DNA from: Salinarimonas sp052380005
GTDB taxonomy: Bacteria; Pseudomonadota; Alphaproteobacteria; Rhizobiales; Beijerinckiaceae
DNA: 64,000 nucleotides
Strand: one strand, 5' to 3'
Assembly: GCA_052380005.1 (NCBI GenBank)
Contig: JBQTCJ010000005.1
The number at the start of each line of letters is the position of its first letter. Positions within the stretch are counted from its first letter, which is position 1. Position numbers and translations under genes: made by a program. The notes below the pieces were generated by a model that ran no database searches, was not told where the DNA came from, and saw only the letters and a list, made by a program, of their open reading frames with translations. This document shows positions 17,623-28,107 of this stretch, in pieces.

Positions 17623-18126
17623 ATGCGTTCCTTCAAGCGTCACGACGCCCCGCAGATCACCCGCCGCGGCCTCCTCGGCCTCGCCGCCGCCGGCACCGCC
17701 GCGGCCGTGCTCGCGGGCTGCAACCAGACGATCGCGCCGATCTCCGAGGAGTTCCAGCGCGGCTACATCCTCGACGAGGCGGCGCTCGAGCAGGTGACGC
17801 CGGGCATGAACGCTCAGCAGGTGCTCGAGCTCATGGGCACGCCCTCCACCGTCTCCACGGTGGGTAACCAGTCCTGGTACTACATCAGCCAGACGGCGCG
17901 CCGCCGCGCGGCCTTCATGCGCCAGGAGGTCGTCGACCAGCGCGTCGCGGCGATCTACTTCACGCCGCAGCTGCGCGTCGAGCGCAAGGCGCTCTACGGC
18001 CTCGAGGACGGCGTCATCTTCGACTTCGTCTCCCGGCGGACGCCGACGGGCGGGGCCGAGCAGAGCTTCGTGCGCCAGCTCTTCCGCGGCGTGACGAGCT
18101 GGAACCCGATCGCGCCCGGCAACTGA
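17623..18126 (+). CDS. bamE: Outer membrane assembly lipoprotein BamE (SmpA/OmlA)
   Basis: This 167-residue lipoprotein of the BAM complex folds outer-membrane proteins. The chosen ATG 17623 gives MRSFKRHD followed by an RR-containing signal (RRGLLGLAAAGTAAAVLAGC) with lipobox LAGC; Cys is about residue 28. The mature part has the SmpA/OmlA pattern: RGYILDEAALEQVTPGMNAQQVLELMGTPS, then SWYYISQTARRRAAF. An upstream in-frame ATG at 17569 would bury the signal peptide and is rejected. It is divergent from the bc1 chaperone gene. Confidence 0.9.
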   Translation: MRSFKRHDAPQITRRGLLGLAAAGTAAAVLAGCNQTIAPISEEFQRGYILDEAALEQVTPGMNAQQVLELMGTPSTVSTVGNQSWYYISQTARRRAAFMRQEVVDQRVAAIYFTPQLRVERKALYGLEDGVIFDFVSRRTPTGGAEQSFVRQLFRGVTSWNPIAPGN

Positions 18127-18150
18127 CGCCGCGCGCGCTCCCCGCCTCGC

Positions 18151-18178
18151 TTGACATCCCCCCGCCCGCATGAATGGT
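18151..18178 (+). promoter_or_regulatory. Candidate promoter of aspS
   Basis: TTGACA at 18151-18156 is a perfect -35 hexamer. The -10 is weak: AATGGT (18173-18178) after 16 bases is the best match. A start near 18185 would give a leader of about 30 bases to ATG 18215. Confidence 0.35.
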
Positions 18179-18214
18179 GCGCGCGGTCCAGTCCCCGTGA
18201 ACGAGGGTCGATCC

Positions 18215-20044
18215 ATGTCCGCCCCCAGCTCCGCCGCGATGCATCGCTACCGCACCCACACCTGCGCCGGCCTGCGCGAGAGCGACGTCGGCGGGAGCGT
18301 GCGGCTCTCCGGCTGGTGCCACCGCATCCGTGATCACGGCGGCGTGCTGTTCATCGACCTGCGCGACCACTACGGCCTCACCCAGGTCGTGGTCGACCCC
18401 GACAGCGCGGCCTTCCGCGCCGCGGAGACCTGCCGCTCGGAATGGGTGATCCGCGTCGACGGCAAGGTGAAGAAGCGCCCCGCCGGCACGGAGAACCCTG
18501 ATCTGCCGACCGGCGCGGTGGAGGTCTACATCACCGAGCTCGAGGTGCTCGGCCCCGCCGCCGAGCTGCCGATGCCCGTCTTCGGCGACCAGGACTACCC
18601 CGAGGAGACGCGGCTGAAGTACCGCTTCCTCGACCTGCGCCGCGAGAAGCTGCACGCCAACATCATGAAGCGCGGGGCGATCATTGATTCGGTGCGCCGG
18701 CGCATGAAGGACCAGGGCTTCTTCGAGTTCCAGACGCCGATCCTCACGGCGTCCTCGCCCGAGGGCGCGCGCGACTTCCTGGTGCCGTCGCGGCTGCATC
18801 CGGGCAAGTTCTACGCGCTGCCGCAGGCGCCCCAGCAGTTCAAGCAGCTCGTGATGATGTCGGGCTTCGATCGCTACTTCCAGATCGCGCCCTGCTTCCG
18901 CGACGAGGACGCGCGCGCCGACCGCTCGCCGGGCGAGTTCTACCAGCTCGACATCGAGATGAGCTTCGTCACGCAGGAGGACGTCTTCCAGGCGGTGGAG
19001 CCGGTGCTGCGCGGCCTGTTCGAGGAGTTCGCCGAGGGCAGGCGTGTCACGCCGGTCTTCCCGCGCATCCCCTACGCGGACGCGATGCTGAAGTACGGCG
19101 TCGACAAGCCGGACCTGCGCAACCCGCTCGTCCTCGCCGACGTGACGGACGTCTTCGCCCGCGAGGACGTGACCTTCAACGCATTCAAGACGCTGGTGAA
19201 GCACGGCGGCATCGTGCGCGCGATCCCGGCGCCGGGAGCGGCGACGCAGCCGCGCTCGTTCTTCGACAAGCTCAACGAGTGGGCGCGCGGCGAGGGCGCG
19301 GCCGGGCTGGGCTACGTGATCCTCGAGGAGGAGAACGGCGGGCTCGTCGGCAAGGGGCCGATCGCGAAGTTCATCCCCGCGCAGGCGCTCGTCGCAATCG
19401 CCGCGGCCGCGAAGGTGGGGGCGGGCGACGCCGTGTTCTTCTCCGCCGGCGACAAGGCGAAGGCCGTCGCGCTCGCCGGCAAGGCGCGCACGCGCATCGG
19501 CACCGAGCTCGGCCTGATCGACGCCGACCAGTACGCCTTCTGCTGGATCACCGACTTCCCGATGTACGAGTGGGACGAGGAGAACAAGAAGATCGAGTTC
19601 TCCCACAACCCGTTCTCGATGCCGAACTACGACCGGGAGAAGTTCCTGGCGCTGAACCCGGCGGACGCGGACGAGATACTCGGCATCACGGCTTTCCAGT
19701 ACGACATCGTCTGCAACGGCATCGAGCTGTCGTCGGGCGCCATCCGTAACCACCGCCCGGAAATCATGAGGAAGGCCTTCGGGCTCGCGGGCTACGGCGA
19801 GGACGTTCTGGAGGCGAAGTTCGGCGGCATGCTGCGCGCGCTCTCCCTCGGCGCCCCGCCGCACGGCGGCATCGCGCCGGGCATCGATCGCATCGTCATG
19901 CTCCTGTGCGGCGAGCAGAATCTGCGCGAGGTCGTGCTCTTCCCGATGAACCAGCGGGCCGAGGACCTCCTGATGGGCGCGCCCTCGGACGTGACGGCGA
20001 AGCAGCTGCGCGAGCTGCACATCCGGCTCAACCTGCCGGAGTGA
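18215..20044 (+). CDS. aspS: Aspartate--tRNA ligase (AspRS, bacterial type)
   Basis: This class II synthetase charges tRNA-Asp, and probably tRNA-Asn if the organism lacks AsnRS. At 609 residues it has the bacterial layout: OB-fold anticodon domain (VRLSGWCHRIRDHGGVLFIDLRDHYG near 30-60), catalytic core with motif 2 FRDEDARADRSPGEFYQLDIEMSF, the bacterial GAD insertion, and motif 3 GIAPGIDRIVMLLCG at the C-terminus. ATG 18215 follows GAGGGTCG by a good distance; ATG 18170 upstream lacks a ribosome site. Confidence 0.97.
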   Translation: MSAPSSAAMHRYRTHTCAGLRESDVGGSVRLSGWCHRIRDHGGVLFIDLRDHYGLTQVVVDPDSAAFRAAETCRSEWVIRVDGKVKKRPAGTENPDLPTGAVEVYITELEVLGPAAELPMPVFGDQDYPEETRLKYRFLDLRREKLHANIMKRGAIIDSVRRRMKDQGFFEFQTPILTASSPEGARDFLVPSRLHPGKFYALPQAPQQFKQLVMMSGFDRYFQIAPCFRDEDARADRSPGEFYQLDIEMSFVTQEDVFQAVEPVLRGLFEEFAEGRRVTPVFPRIPYADAMLKYGVDKPDLRNPLVLADVTDVFAREDVTFNAFKTLVKHGGIVRAIPAPGAATQPRSFFDKLNEWARGEGAAGLGYVILEEENGGLVGKGPIAKFIPAQALVAIAAAAKVGAGDAVFFSAGDKAKAVALAGKARTRIGTELGLIDADQYAFCWITDFPMYEWDEENKKIEFSHNPFSMPNYDREKFLALNPADADEILGITAFQYDIVCNGIELSSGAIRNHRPEIMRKAFGLAGYGEDVLEAKFGGMLRALSLGAPPHGGIAPGIDRIVMLLCGEQNLREVVLFPMNQRAEDLLMGAPSDVTAKQLRELHIRLNLPE

Positions 20045-20050
20045 GGCGCC

Positions 20051-20359
20051 TCACTGCGCTTCGGTCTCCAGCCGATCGCCCAGGCTGCGCAGGGCGCCGC
20101 CCAGCGCCTCGCCACCCTCGCGGAGCGTGCGTTCGAAGCTCTCGCCGAGGCGCACGTCCGCATCCGGGCAGTCGGGGATGCCTTCCGCGCGCAGGCGCGG
20201 CGTGATCCCGGTGCCGGGCGCCACCAGGTAGGCGCAGCCGGTGTCCGGGTCGCTCCAGACGAAGGGATCGCGCGCCGCGTCGGGCGAATCCTGCGCCGTC
20301 GCAGGCGCGGCGGCGAGGAGGAGGGCGAAGGGAATTGCGAAGAGCGTGAGCGGGCGCAT
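20051..20359 (-). CDS. Small exported protein of unknown function
   Basis: This 102-residue protein starts at ATG 20359 with a clear signal peptide (MRPLTLFAIPFALLLAAAPATAQ). The mature 80 residues contain two Cys (TGCAYLVAPG and IPDCPD) that could form a disulphide, and an amphipathic C-terminal helix. An upstream ATG at 20392 would add an Asn/Pro/Thr-rich segment before the signal and is less likely. It is convergent with aspS, ending 6 bases from its stop. I do not recognise the family. Confidence 0.55.
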   Translation of the reverse strand: MRPLTLFAIPFALLLAAAPATAQDSPDAARDPFVWSDPDTGCAYLVAPGTGITPRLRAEGIPDCPDADVRLGESFERTLREGGEALGGALRSLGDRLETEAQ

Positions 20360-20560
20360 GGTCGGCGTCTCCGGCGTGGCTGACGGGTTCATCTGTGCAA
20401 CGCCCGAGCGGAGCCCTGCGATCCGTCGGCCGCGGGCGGGAGGGGTCGCTCCGGCGCGACGGACGCGCGACCGCCGATCGCGTGTCGACCATTCGCGAAG
20501 GCGTTTCTTCATGGTTCCCGACTAATCGTGCGAGCGAAGCGACCGGCCGGGGAGGGGTTC

Positions 20561-21694
20561 GTGGCGGCACGTGAGCGGGCAATCTCCGAGGTCGTCGCGG
20601 CGGCCGTACCCGAGCCTTCCCCGAGGTGTGCACCGGTGCATCCGCTCGTCGTCGTGAGCGACACGGGCCGAATGTCGTCGGACGTCGCGATGGCGCTGCG
20701 CGGCCGTTCCGTCCTGTGCATCCGGCCGCGGCACGTCGGCCCGGCGCTCGCCGGCTCGGTCGTCGGCGCCCTCGTCGAGGCGGACCTGCGCCACGTTGCC
20801 GACATCGCGTCGGCGCTCTCCACCTATGCACGGCTCGGCGGCGTGCCGACGATCTTCGTGGCCGACCCCTCGACCGCGCGGGTGCTCGGCGATGATGCGC
20901 GGCTCGCCGGCTGTCCGGTGCTGGTGCGTCCCCTCGCACCCGGAGCGATCGAGGCCGCACTCGGAACCTTGCCGGACGCGGTCGAGCGGCCGCTCGCCGG
21001 AGGCGTCTCGGCGGCGATCCTGGCGCTGACCGATGCGTTCGCGGACGTTTCCGCGGGGCGTCCGATCGCGGTCGCGCCCTTCGCCCCGGCGAGCCGCGTG
21101 TTCGTCTCCGCGCTGAAGGTCGCGGCGGATGCCGACGAAACGCTGGCGTCCTTCGTGGCCGACATCGAGCGCCATCACAGCCCGACACTGCGCCATTCGC
21201 TCAGCGTCGCGATGAACGCGGCGCTGTTCGGCCTCCACCTCGGGCTCGGTCGCGGCGAGCTGGCGCTCGTGGTCGAGGCCGCGCTCCTGCACGACATCGG
21301 CAAGGCCATCGTGCCGCTGGAGGTGCTCGACAAGCCCGGTCGGCTCGACGCCGAGGAGCTCGTCGCGGTGCGCGCCCACCCGAGCGAGGGCGAGCGGCTC
21401 CTCAGGAACGCGTCCCACCCGGTCGCGCCGGAGATCCTGCGCGTCGTCCGCCACCACCACGAATATCTCGACGGCAGCGGCTATCCCGACGGCCTGAAGG
21501 CGGACGGCATTCCCGACATGGTGCGGCTGATGACGGTCGTCGACATCTTCACCGCCCTCGTCGAGGACCGTCCCTACAAGACGCCGATGCCGCAGGCGCA
21601 GGCGGTCGCCATCCTGCGGAGCATGACGCACGACGGCAAGCTCGACCCGGCCATCGTCTCGCGCTTCGTGGAGATGATCGAGGAGCGCGGGTGA
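20561..21694 (+). CDS. HD-GYP domain protein, probable c-di-GMP phosphodiesterase
   Basis: This 377-residue protein has a C-terminal HD-GYP domain (about residues 195-370): LLHDIGKAIVP, HPSEGERLL, VRHHHEYLDGSGYPDGL and VDIFTALVEDRPYK. The metal residues and GYP are intact, so it should hydrolyse c-di-GMP. The N-terminal 160 residues alternate short hydrophobic strands and helices like a receiver domain (PLVVVSDTG, SVLCIRP, PTIFVADP) but the acidic pocket is not the normal DD...D, so it may not be phosphorylated. GTG 20561 is chosen because GGAGGGG precedes it; GTG 20528 has none. It is convergent with the PAS kinase, 18 bases apart. Confidence 0.85.
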   Translation: MAARERAISEVVAAAVPEPSPRCAPVHPLVVVSDTGRMSSDVAMALRGRSVLCIRPRHVGPALAGSVVGALVEADLRHVADIASALSTYARLGGVPTIFVADPSTARVLGDDARLAGCPVLVRPLAPGAIEAALGTLPDAVERPLAGGVSAAILALTDAFADVSAGRPIAVAPFAPASRVFVSALKVAADADETLASFVADIERHHSPTLRHSLSVAMNAALFGLHLGLGRGELALVVEAALLHDIGKAIVPLEVLDKPGRLDAEELVAVRAHPSEGERLLRNASHPVAPEILRVVRHHHEYLDGSGYPDGLKADGIPDMVRLMTVVDIFTALVEDRPYKTPMPQAQAVAILRSMTHDGKLDPAIVSRFVEMIEERG

Positions 21695-21712
21695 GATCCG
21701 TGCGGGTGCCCG

Positions 21713-24037
<2,325 letters not shown>

Positions 24038-24260
24038 ATGCAGACTCCCCCTCGGATTCCGTTGACGTCCCGATCGGGGAGACGTGCCGCATCTACCCGA
24101 ATCGGTAACAATAGAATCTTGTTCTCCGGATTTGTCCAGAGTCGCGATTCAGGAAGACTTAACTTTTTCAGGTCGGCCCACCGCAGTGCGGTCGTGCTTT
24201 GTTCTCTTGCCCGCGGCTAGACCTTCGAGAGAGCGGCTTCGCTCCCCCTGTGGACGAGGA

Positions 24261-25046
24261 TCAGCCGTCCGCGCGGGCGAGACCGCGGGCCGCGAGCGCC
24301 CGGGCGAGGGAGGGGGCCGGTGCCCGCCCGCTGGTGAAGCGGATCGCGCCGGTCCCGGCCGGCGTATCGGCGTCTCCGGTGCCGAGCAGGCTCACCACGC
24401 GCCGGGCGATCGCCGGGGCGGGATCGAGCCAGGCGACCGGCCAGGGCGCGAGCCGGGCGAAGCGCTCGGCGAGGAGCGGGTAGTGCGTGCAGGCGAGCAC
24501 GACCGCGTCCGTGCGGGTGCCGTCCCGCTCGACGAAGCACGGCGCGATCGCCGCCGCGAGCGCCTCGTCGGGCACAGGCGCGCCGGCGAGCTCGGCCTCG
24601 GCGTGCGCCGCGAGCATCGGCGCGGCGACGAGGGCGACGTCGCAGCCCGCGGCGTGGGAGGCGATGAGCGCACGCGTGTAGTCCCGCGCCACCGTCCCCG
24701 GCGTCGCCAGAACGCTGAAGCGCTTGGTCTGCGAGGCCGCGGCGGCGGGCTTGATCGCTGGCACCGTCCCGACGATCGGCACCGGAAGGCGTGAGCGGAG
24801 CGGATCGAGCACGAGGGTCGAGGCGGTGTTGCAGGCGATCACCACCGCGTCCGGCCGCCGCTCGGCGCACAGCGCGGTCACGAGGTCGACGACCCGGGCG
24901 ACGAGCGCGTCATCGGCGAGCGCGCCGTAGGGGAACCAGGCGTCGTCGGCGACGTAGAGCACCTCGGCATCGGGCCGGGCGCGGCGGATCTCGTCGAGGA
25001 CTGTGAGGCCGCCGACCCCCGAGTCGAGGACGAGGAGACGGATCAC
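24261..25046 (-). CDS. murI: Glutamate racemase
   Basis: This 261-residue enzyme makes D-glutamate for peptidoglycan. Both catalytic cysteines are visible: VIACNTAS (about residue 73) and VLACTHYPLL (about 185), with the opening LDSGVGGLTVL and WFPYG motifs. It starts at GTG 25046, overlapping the stop of the RNA methyltransferase gene (GTGA). Length is normal. Confidence 0.95.
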   Translation of the reverse strand: MIRLLVLDSGVGGLTVLDEIRRARPDAEVLYVADDAWFPYGALADDALVARVVDLVTALCAERRPDAVVIACNTASTLVLDPLRSRLPVPIVGTVPAIKPAAAASQTKRFSVLATPGTVARDYTRALIASHAAGCDVALVAAPMLAAHAEAELAGAPVPDEALAAAIAPCFVERDGTRTDAVVLACTHYPLLAERFARLAPWPVAWLDPAPAIARRVVSLLGTGDADTPAGTGAIRFTSGRAPAPSLARALAARGLARADG

Positions 25047-25843
25047 GTCCGCGCCCCGGCGTCCGGGCCGGTGCCGGCATCGTCGCTCGCCTCGGCGGCC
25101 GCGGGTGCGCCGCCCCGGGGCCCGCGCATCAGCGTCGCAGCGACGCCGCGGAAGGTGCGCACCTCCTGCTCGGAGAGGCCGCGGCGGAGGAACATGTCGC
25201 GCATGTTGCGCGTCATCGTAGTCTTCTTCTCGGGCGGGTAGAAGCCGCGCGCCTCGAGCTCGGCCTCCAGGAAATCGAAGAAGGAGACGACCATCTCCCG
25301 CGGCGCCGGCACGCGCTCGACCTCGGCGAAGGGCAGGGCTTCGCCTGCGCCCTGCGCGAACCACTCGTAGCCGACGAGGAGCACCGCCTGCGCCAGGTTC
25401 AGGGAGGGGAAGGCGGGATTGACCGGAAAGGTGAGGATCGCGTCGGCGAGCGCGATCTCGTCGTTCCACAGCCCCTCGCGCTCGCGCCCGAACAGGATGC
25501 CGACGCGCCCGTCGCCGCCGATGGCGGAGCGGGTTTCCGCCACCGCCTCACGGGGACCCACGACGCGCTTCATCTGCCCGCGCTCGCGCGCCGTCGTGGC
25601 GTAGACCAGAGTGAGGTCCGCGATCGCGGCGCGCACGTCGGGGAACACCTGCGCACCCTCGAGCAGGTGCGTCGCGCCCGCGGCGGTCGCGGTGGCGGCC
25701 GGGTTCGGCCAGCCGTCGCGGGGGGCGACGAGGCGCATCTCCGGCAGCGCGAAGTTCGCCATGGCGCGCGCGGCCATGCCGATGTTCTCGCCCATCTGGG
25801 GCTCGACGAGGATGACGACGGGGGCGGACGGCTGCGTGCTCAT
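25043..25843 (-). CDS. tRNA/rRNA 2'-O-methyltransferase, TrmJ/TrmH (SPOUT) family
   Basis: This 266-residue SPOUT methyltransferase shows VILVEPQMGENIGMAARAMANF (about 9-30, motif 1), GILFGREREGLWNDEI (motif 2) and FPVNPAFPSLNLAQAV (motif 3, knot), the TrmJ pattern for tRNA position 32 Nm. The C-terminal helical part (FFDFLEAELEARGFYPPEK...RNMRDMFLRRGLSEQEVRTFRG) is the TrmJ extension. ATG 25843 is preferred to the upstream 25945 start, which adds unconserved Arg/Pro sequence. It is coupled to murI by a 4-base overlap. Confidence 0.87.
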   Translation of the reverse strand: MSTQPSAPVVILVEPQMGENIGMAARAMANFALPEMRLVAPRDGWPNPAATATAAGATHLLEGAQVFPDVRAAIADLTLVYATTARERGQMKRVVGPREAVAETRSAIGGDGRVGILFGREREGLWNDEIALADAILTFPVNPAFPSLNLAQAVLLVGYEWFAQGAGEALPFAEVERVPAPREMVVSFFDFLEAELEARGFYPPEKKTTMTRNMRDMFLRRGLSEQEVRTFRGVAATLMRGPRGGAPAAAEASDDAGTGPDAGART

Positions 25844-25954
25844 GCATCGTGCTTTAGCCGGATGCCGGCGCGGGCGGAAGGGGCGGGGCCTCGTCGCGAG
25901 CACGCCACCGGGTACCTCTTGGCTTGGCGGATGGGCGATCCCCATCTTGCGGGG

Positions 25955-26254
25955 ATGTCGAACCGAATCCTCACCGCCGCCTCGGCCGCAGCCCTCGCGG
26001 CGCTCGTGCTGACCGTCGCTCCCGTCGTCGCACAGGGGCCGGCAACGCTGCCGCTCGAGAGCCCCTCGGAGCGCATCGTCCGGGGCACGAACCGTGATCT
26101 GCTGCTTCAGCGACGGATCGGCGAGATCGAGCGCCAGCGCGCGTTCGACGAGGGCCAGCTGCGCCAGCGCCTCGACCGGCTCGAGATGTTCCCGCGGCTC
26201 GCGCCGCCGACGGTATCGCCGCCCGGCGCGGGCGGGCCGGGCATCGCGCGCTGA
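25955..26254 (+). CDS. Small exported protein, unknown
   Basis: This 99-residue protein has a signal peptide (MSNRILTAASAAALAALVLT...VVAQ) and a mature part with a charged helix (RDLLLQRRIGEIERQRAFDEGQLRQRLDRLE) and a Pro/Gly-rich end. The helix could form a short coiled coil. It is divergent from the TrmJ-like gene and convergent with the DsbD-like gene. ATG 25931 upstream in frame is an alternative start. Family not recognised. Confidence 0.55.
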   Translation: MSNRILTAASAAALAALVLTVAPVVAQGPATLPLESPSERIVRGTNRDLLLQRRIGEIERQRAFDEGQLRQRLDRLEMFPRLAPPTVSPPGAGGPGIAR

Positions 26255-26276
26255 GCGCGGCCCGCCCGTCGGACCC

Positions 26277-27131
26277 TCACTCCGGCGGAACCCGCGTCTC
26301 GACCTCGATCGCCCCGTCCGCCCCGACCAGCGTCAGGCGCAGCGGCAGCGGGCCGACGGCGTCGCGCGGGCGATGGACGATCTCGACGGAAACGATGCCG
26401 TTCGCGTCCGCGGCCTCGTCCGCGGCGAGGAACCAGCCGCTGTCGGGGCCCTCCGCCAGCAGCATCGCACCGGGCGGCGCGTCGACCGTCACGGCGAGCC
26501 TGTCCTCGCCCGCGAGCGCGACAGCGCGCACCGCGAGACCGTGGGCGGCGTCCCCGAGCGCGACGCGCGCGGGCACCGTCTCCCGGGCTCGGGCGATGGC
26601 CGGTGTGCTCCCCACCGGCTCCGGCGGCAGCGTCAGCGCGGCCTCGCCGGTCGCCGGGATGCAGATCTCCTTGCAGACGCCATAGAACAGCGACAGCGAC
26701 AGGCTCACCGGCGCCGACGGATCCTCCGGCGTCACGCGCAGCGGCAGGACGACGTGGTCCTCGTAGCCGTAATAGGCGCCGTACGGGTCGGCGAAGCGCG
26801 CCGGCGCCGGCCACTCGACCTCGACGGACGCGACGTTGCGCGAGCCCGACCAGTCGAGCTCCGCGGGGATGCCGGAATCGCCGGGCGTGCGCCAGTAGGT
26901 CCGATAGCCCTGCTCCATCTCGATCTCGAGCCCCGCCCAGCGCTCCTGCGGCGTGGCGTCGCCGGCGATGAGGCGCGCGCGCGACGCGTGGTCGTCGGAC
27001 CAGGGCGACGCGCCCGTCGGCGCCGCCTCCGCGGCGGGGACGATCGCGGCGGCGGCGAGGAGCGCGCCGGCCGCGACGAGGACGTTGGCGAGGATGGGCA
27101 TGGTGAGGATAGGCATTGCGAGGCTCGGCAT
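26277..27131 (-). CDS. Exported protein with DsbD N-terminal (DsbD-alpha-like) domain
   Basis: This 284-residue protein consists of a signal peptide and a single Ig-like domain resembling the periplasmic N-terminal domain of DsbD. Visible are WAGLEIEMEQGYRTYWRTPGDSGIP (about 55-80) and FYGVCKEICIPATGEAALTL (about 150-170), whose CKEIC pair corresponds to the redox CxxxxxC of DsbD-alpha. The membrane and thioredoxin domains of DsbD are absent, so it probably receives electrons from a separate partner. Three closely spaced ATGs (27131, 27116, 27101) could start it; 27131 gives the longest signal. No operon partner. Confidence 0.8.
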   Translation of the reverse strand: MPSLAMPILTMPILANVLVAAGALLAAAAIVPAAEAAPTGASPWSDDHASRARLIAGDATPQERWAGLEIEMEQGYRTYWRTPGDSGIPAELDWSGSRNVASVEVEWPAPARFADPYGAYYGYEDHVVLPLRVTPEDPSAPVSLSLSLFYGVCKEICIPATGEAALTLPPEPVGSTPAIARARETVPARVALGDAAHGLAVRAVALAGEDRLAVTVDAPPGAMLLAEGPDSGWFLAADEAADANGIVSVEIVHRPRDAVGPLPLRLTLVGADGAIEVETRVPPE

Positions 27132-27378
27132 GGTGCGGGCGGCTCTCGGTGTCTCGAAACGCCCTCGGGCGCGGGTGCTCTGCGCGTTGCCGCGGAACTC
27201 GCGGCGTCCGGCTCGCTTCAATGTCGGCATCGTGGCGGGCTTTCGCCACCCACGTTCGTGTGAGGCCCGATCACGGGCGCGCGGGGCCGGGCGAAGCTGG
27301 GGCGCGAGCCCTTCCCGCGGCGCGCGTCGCGGCGTAGCATGGTGATACGAACGCACGGCTCGAGGAGGGATCTCGCCC

Positions 27379-27960
27379 ATGGCCGGCTATCTCGACGGAC
27401 ACCTCCTGGTCGCCATGCCGGGCATGCCGGACGAACGCTTCGAGCGCACGGTGATCTACCTCTGCGCGCACTCGGCGGACGGGGCGATGGGCATCGTCAT
27501 CAACAAGCCCACCACCGACGTCAGCCTGCCGGACCTTCTCGTGCAGCTCGACGTCATCCCCGCCGACGAGGCGATCCGGCTGCCGCGCAGCGTCGGCGCC
27601 ATGAAGGTGATGAAGGGCGGGCCCGTCGAGACGAGCCGGGGCTTCGTGCTGCACACGCCCGACTTCTTCATCGACCAGTCGACCCTGCCGATCGACGGGC
27701 GCATCTGCCTCACGGCGACGGTGGACATCCTGCGCGCCATGGCCCGCGGCGACGGGCCGGACCGGGCGATGTTCGCGCTGGGCTACGCCGGCTGGGGCGC
27801 CGGCCAGCTCGAGACCGAGATCCAGAGGAACGGCTGGCTGTCCTGCCCGGCCGATCCGGAGATCGTCTTCGGCGTGCCGGCGGAGACGCGCTACGACGGT
27901 GCGCTGCGCGCGATCGGCATCGATCCCGTGATGCTCTCGCCGATCGCCGGCAACGCCTGA
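27379..27960 (+). CDS. YqgE/AlgH family protein (UPF0301)
   Basis: This 193-residue protein shows the family start YLDGHLLVAMPGMPDERFERTVIYLCAHSADGAMGIVINKP and GYAGWGAGQLETEIQRNGWL near 135-155. The function of the family is unresolved. A GAGGAGGG ribosome site precedes ATG 27379. The 247-base gap upstream (27132-27378) shows no gene. Confidence 0.93.
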   Translation: MAGYLDGHLLVAMPGMPDERFERTVIYLCAHSADGAMGIVINKPTTDVSLPDLLVQLDVIPADEAIRLPRSVGAMKVMKGGPVETSRGFVLHTPDFFIDQSTLPIDGRICLTATVDILRAMARGDGPDRAMFALGYAGWGAGQLETEIQRNGWLSCPADPEIVFGVPAETRYDGALRAIGIDPVMLSPIAGNA

Positions 27961-28107
27961 GAGCGCCCCGCCCGGGGACCTTGCGCGGGTGCCGATCCCC
28001 ATGGGCGCGCGCGAGCCGGCGGCCACGATTGCGGCCCGTGCCCGGACGGCCTATCTACACCGCCGGGCTCGTGCGCGGGCCACGTTTCGTTCTCACGAGG
28101 TTCCCGC

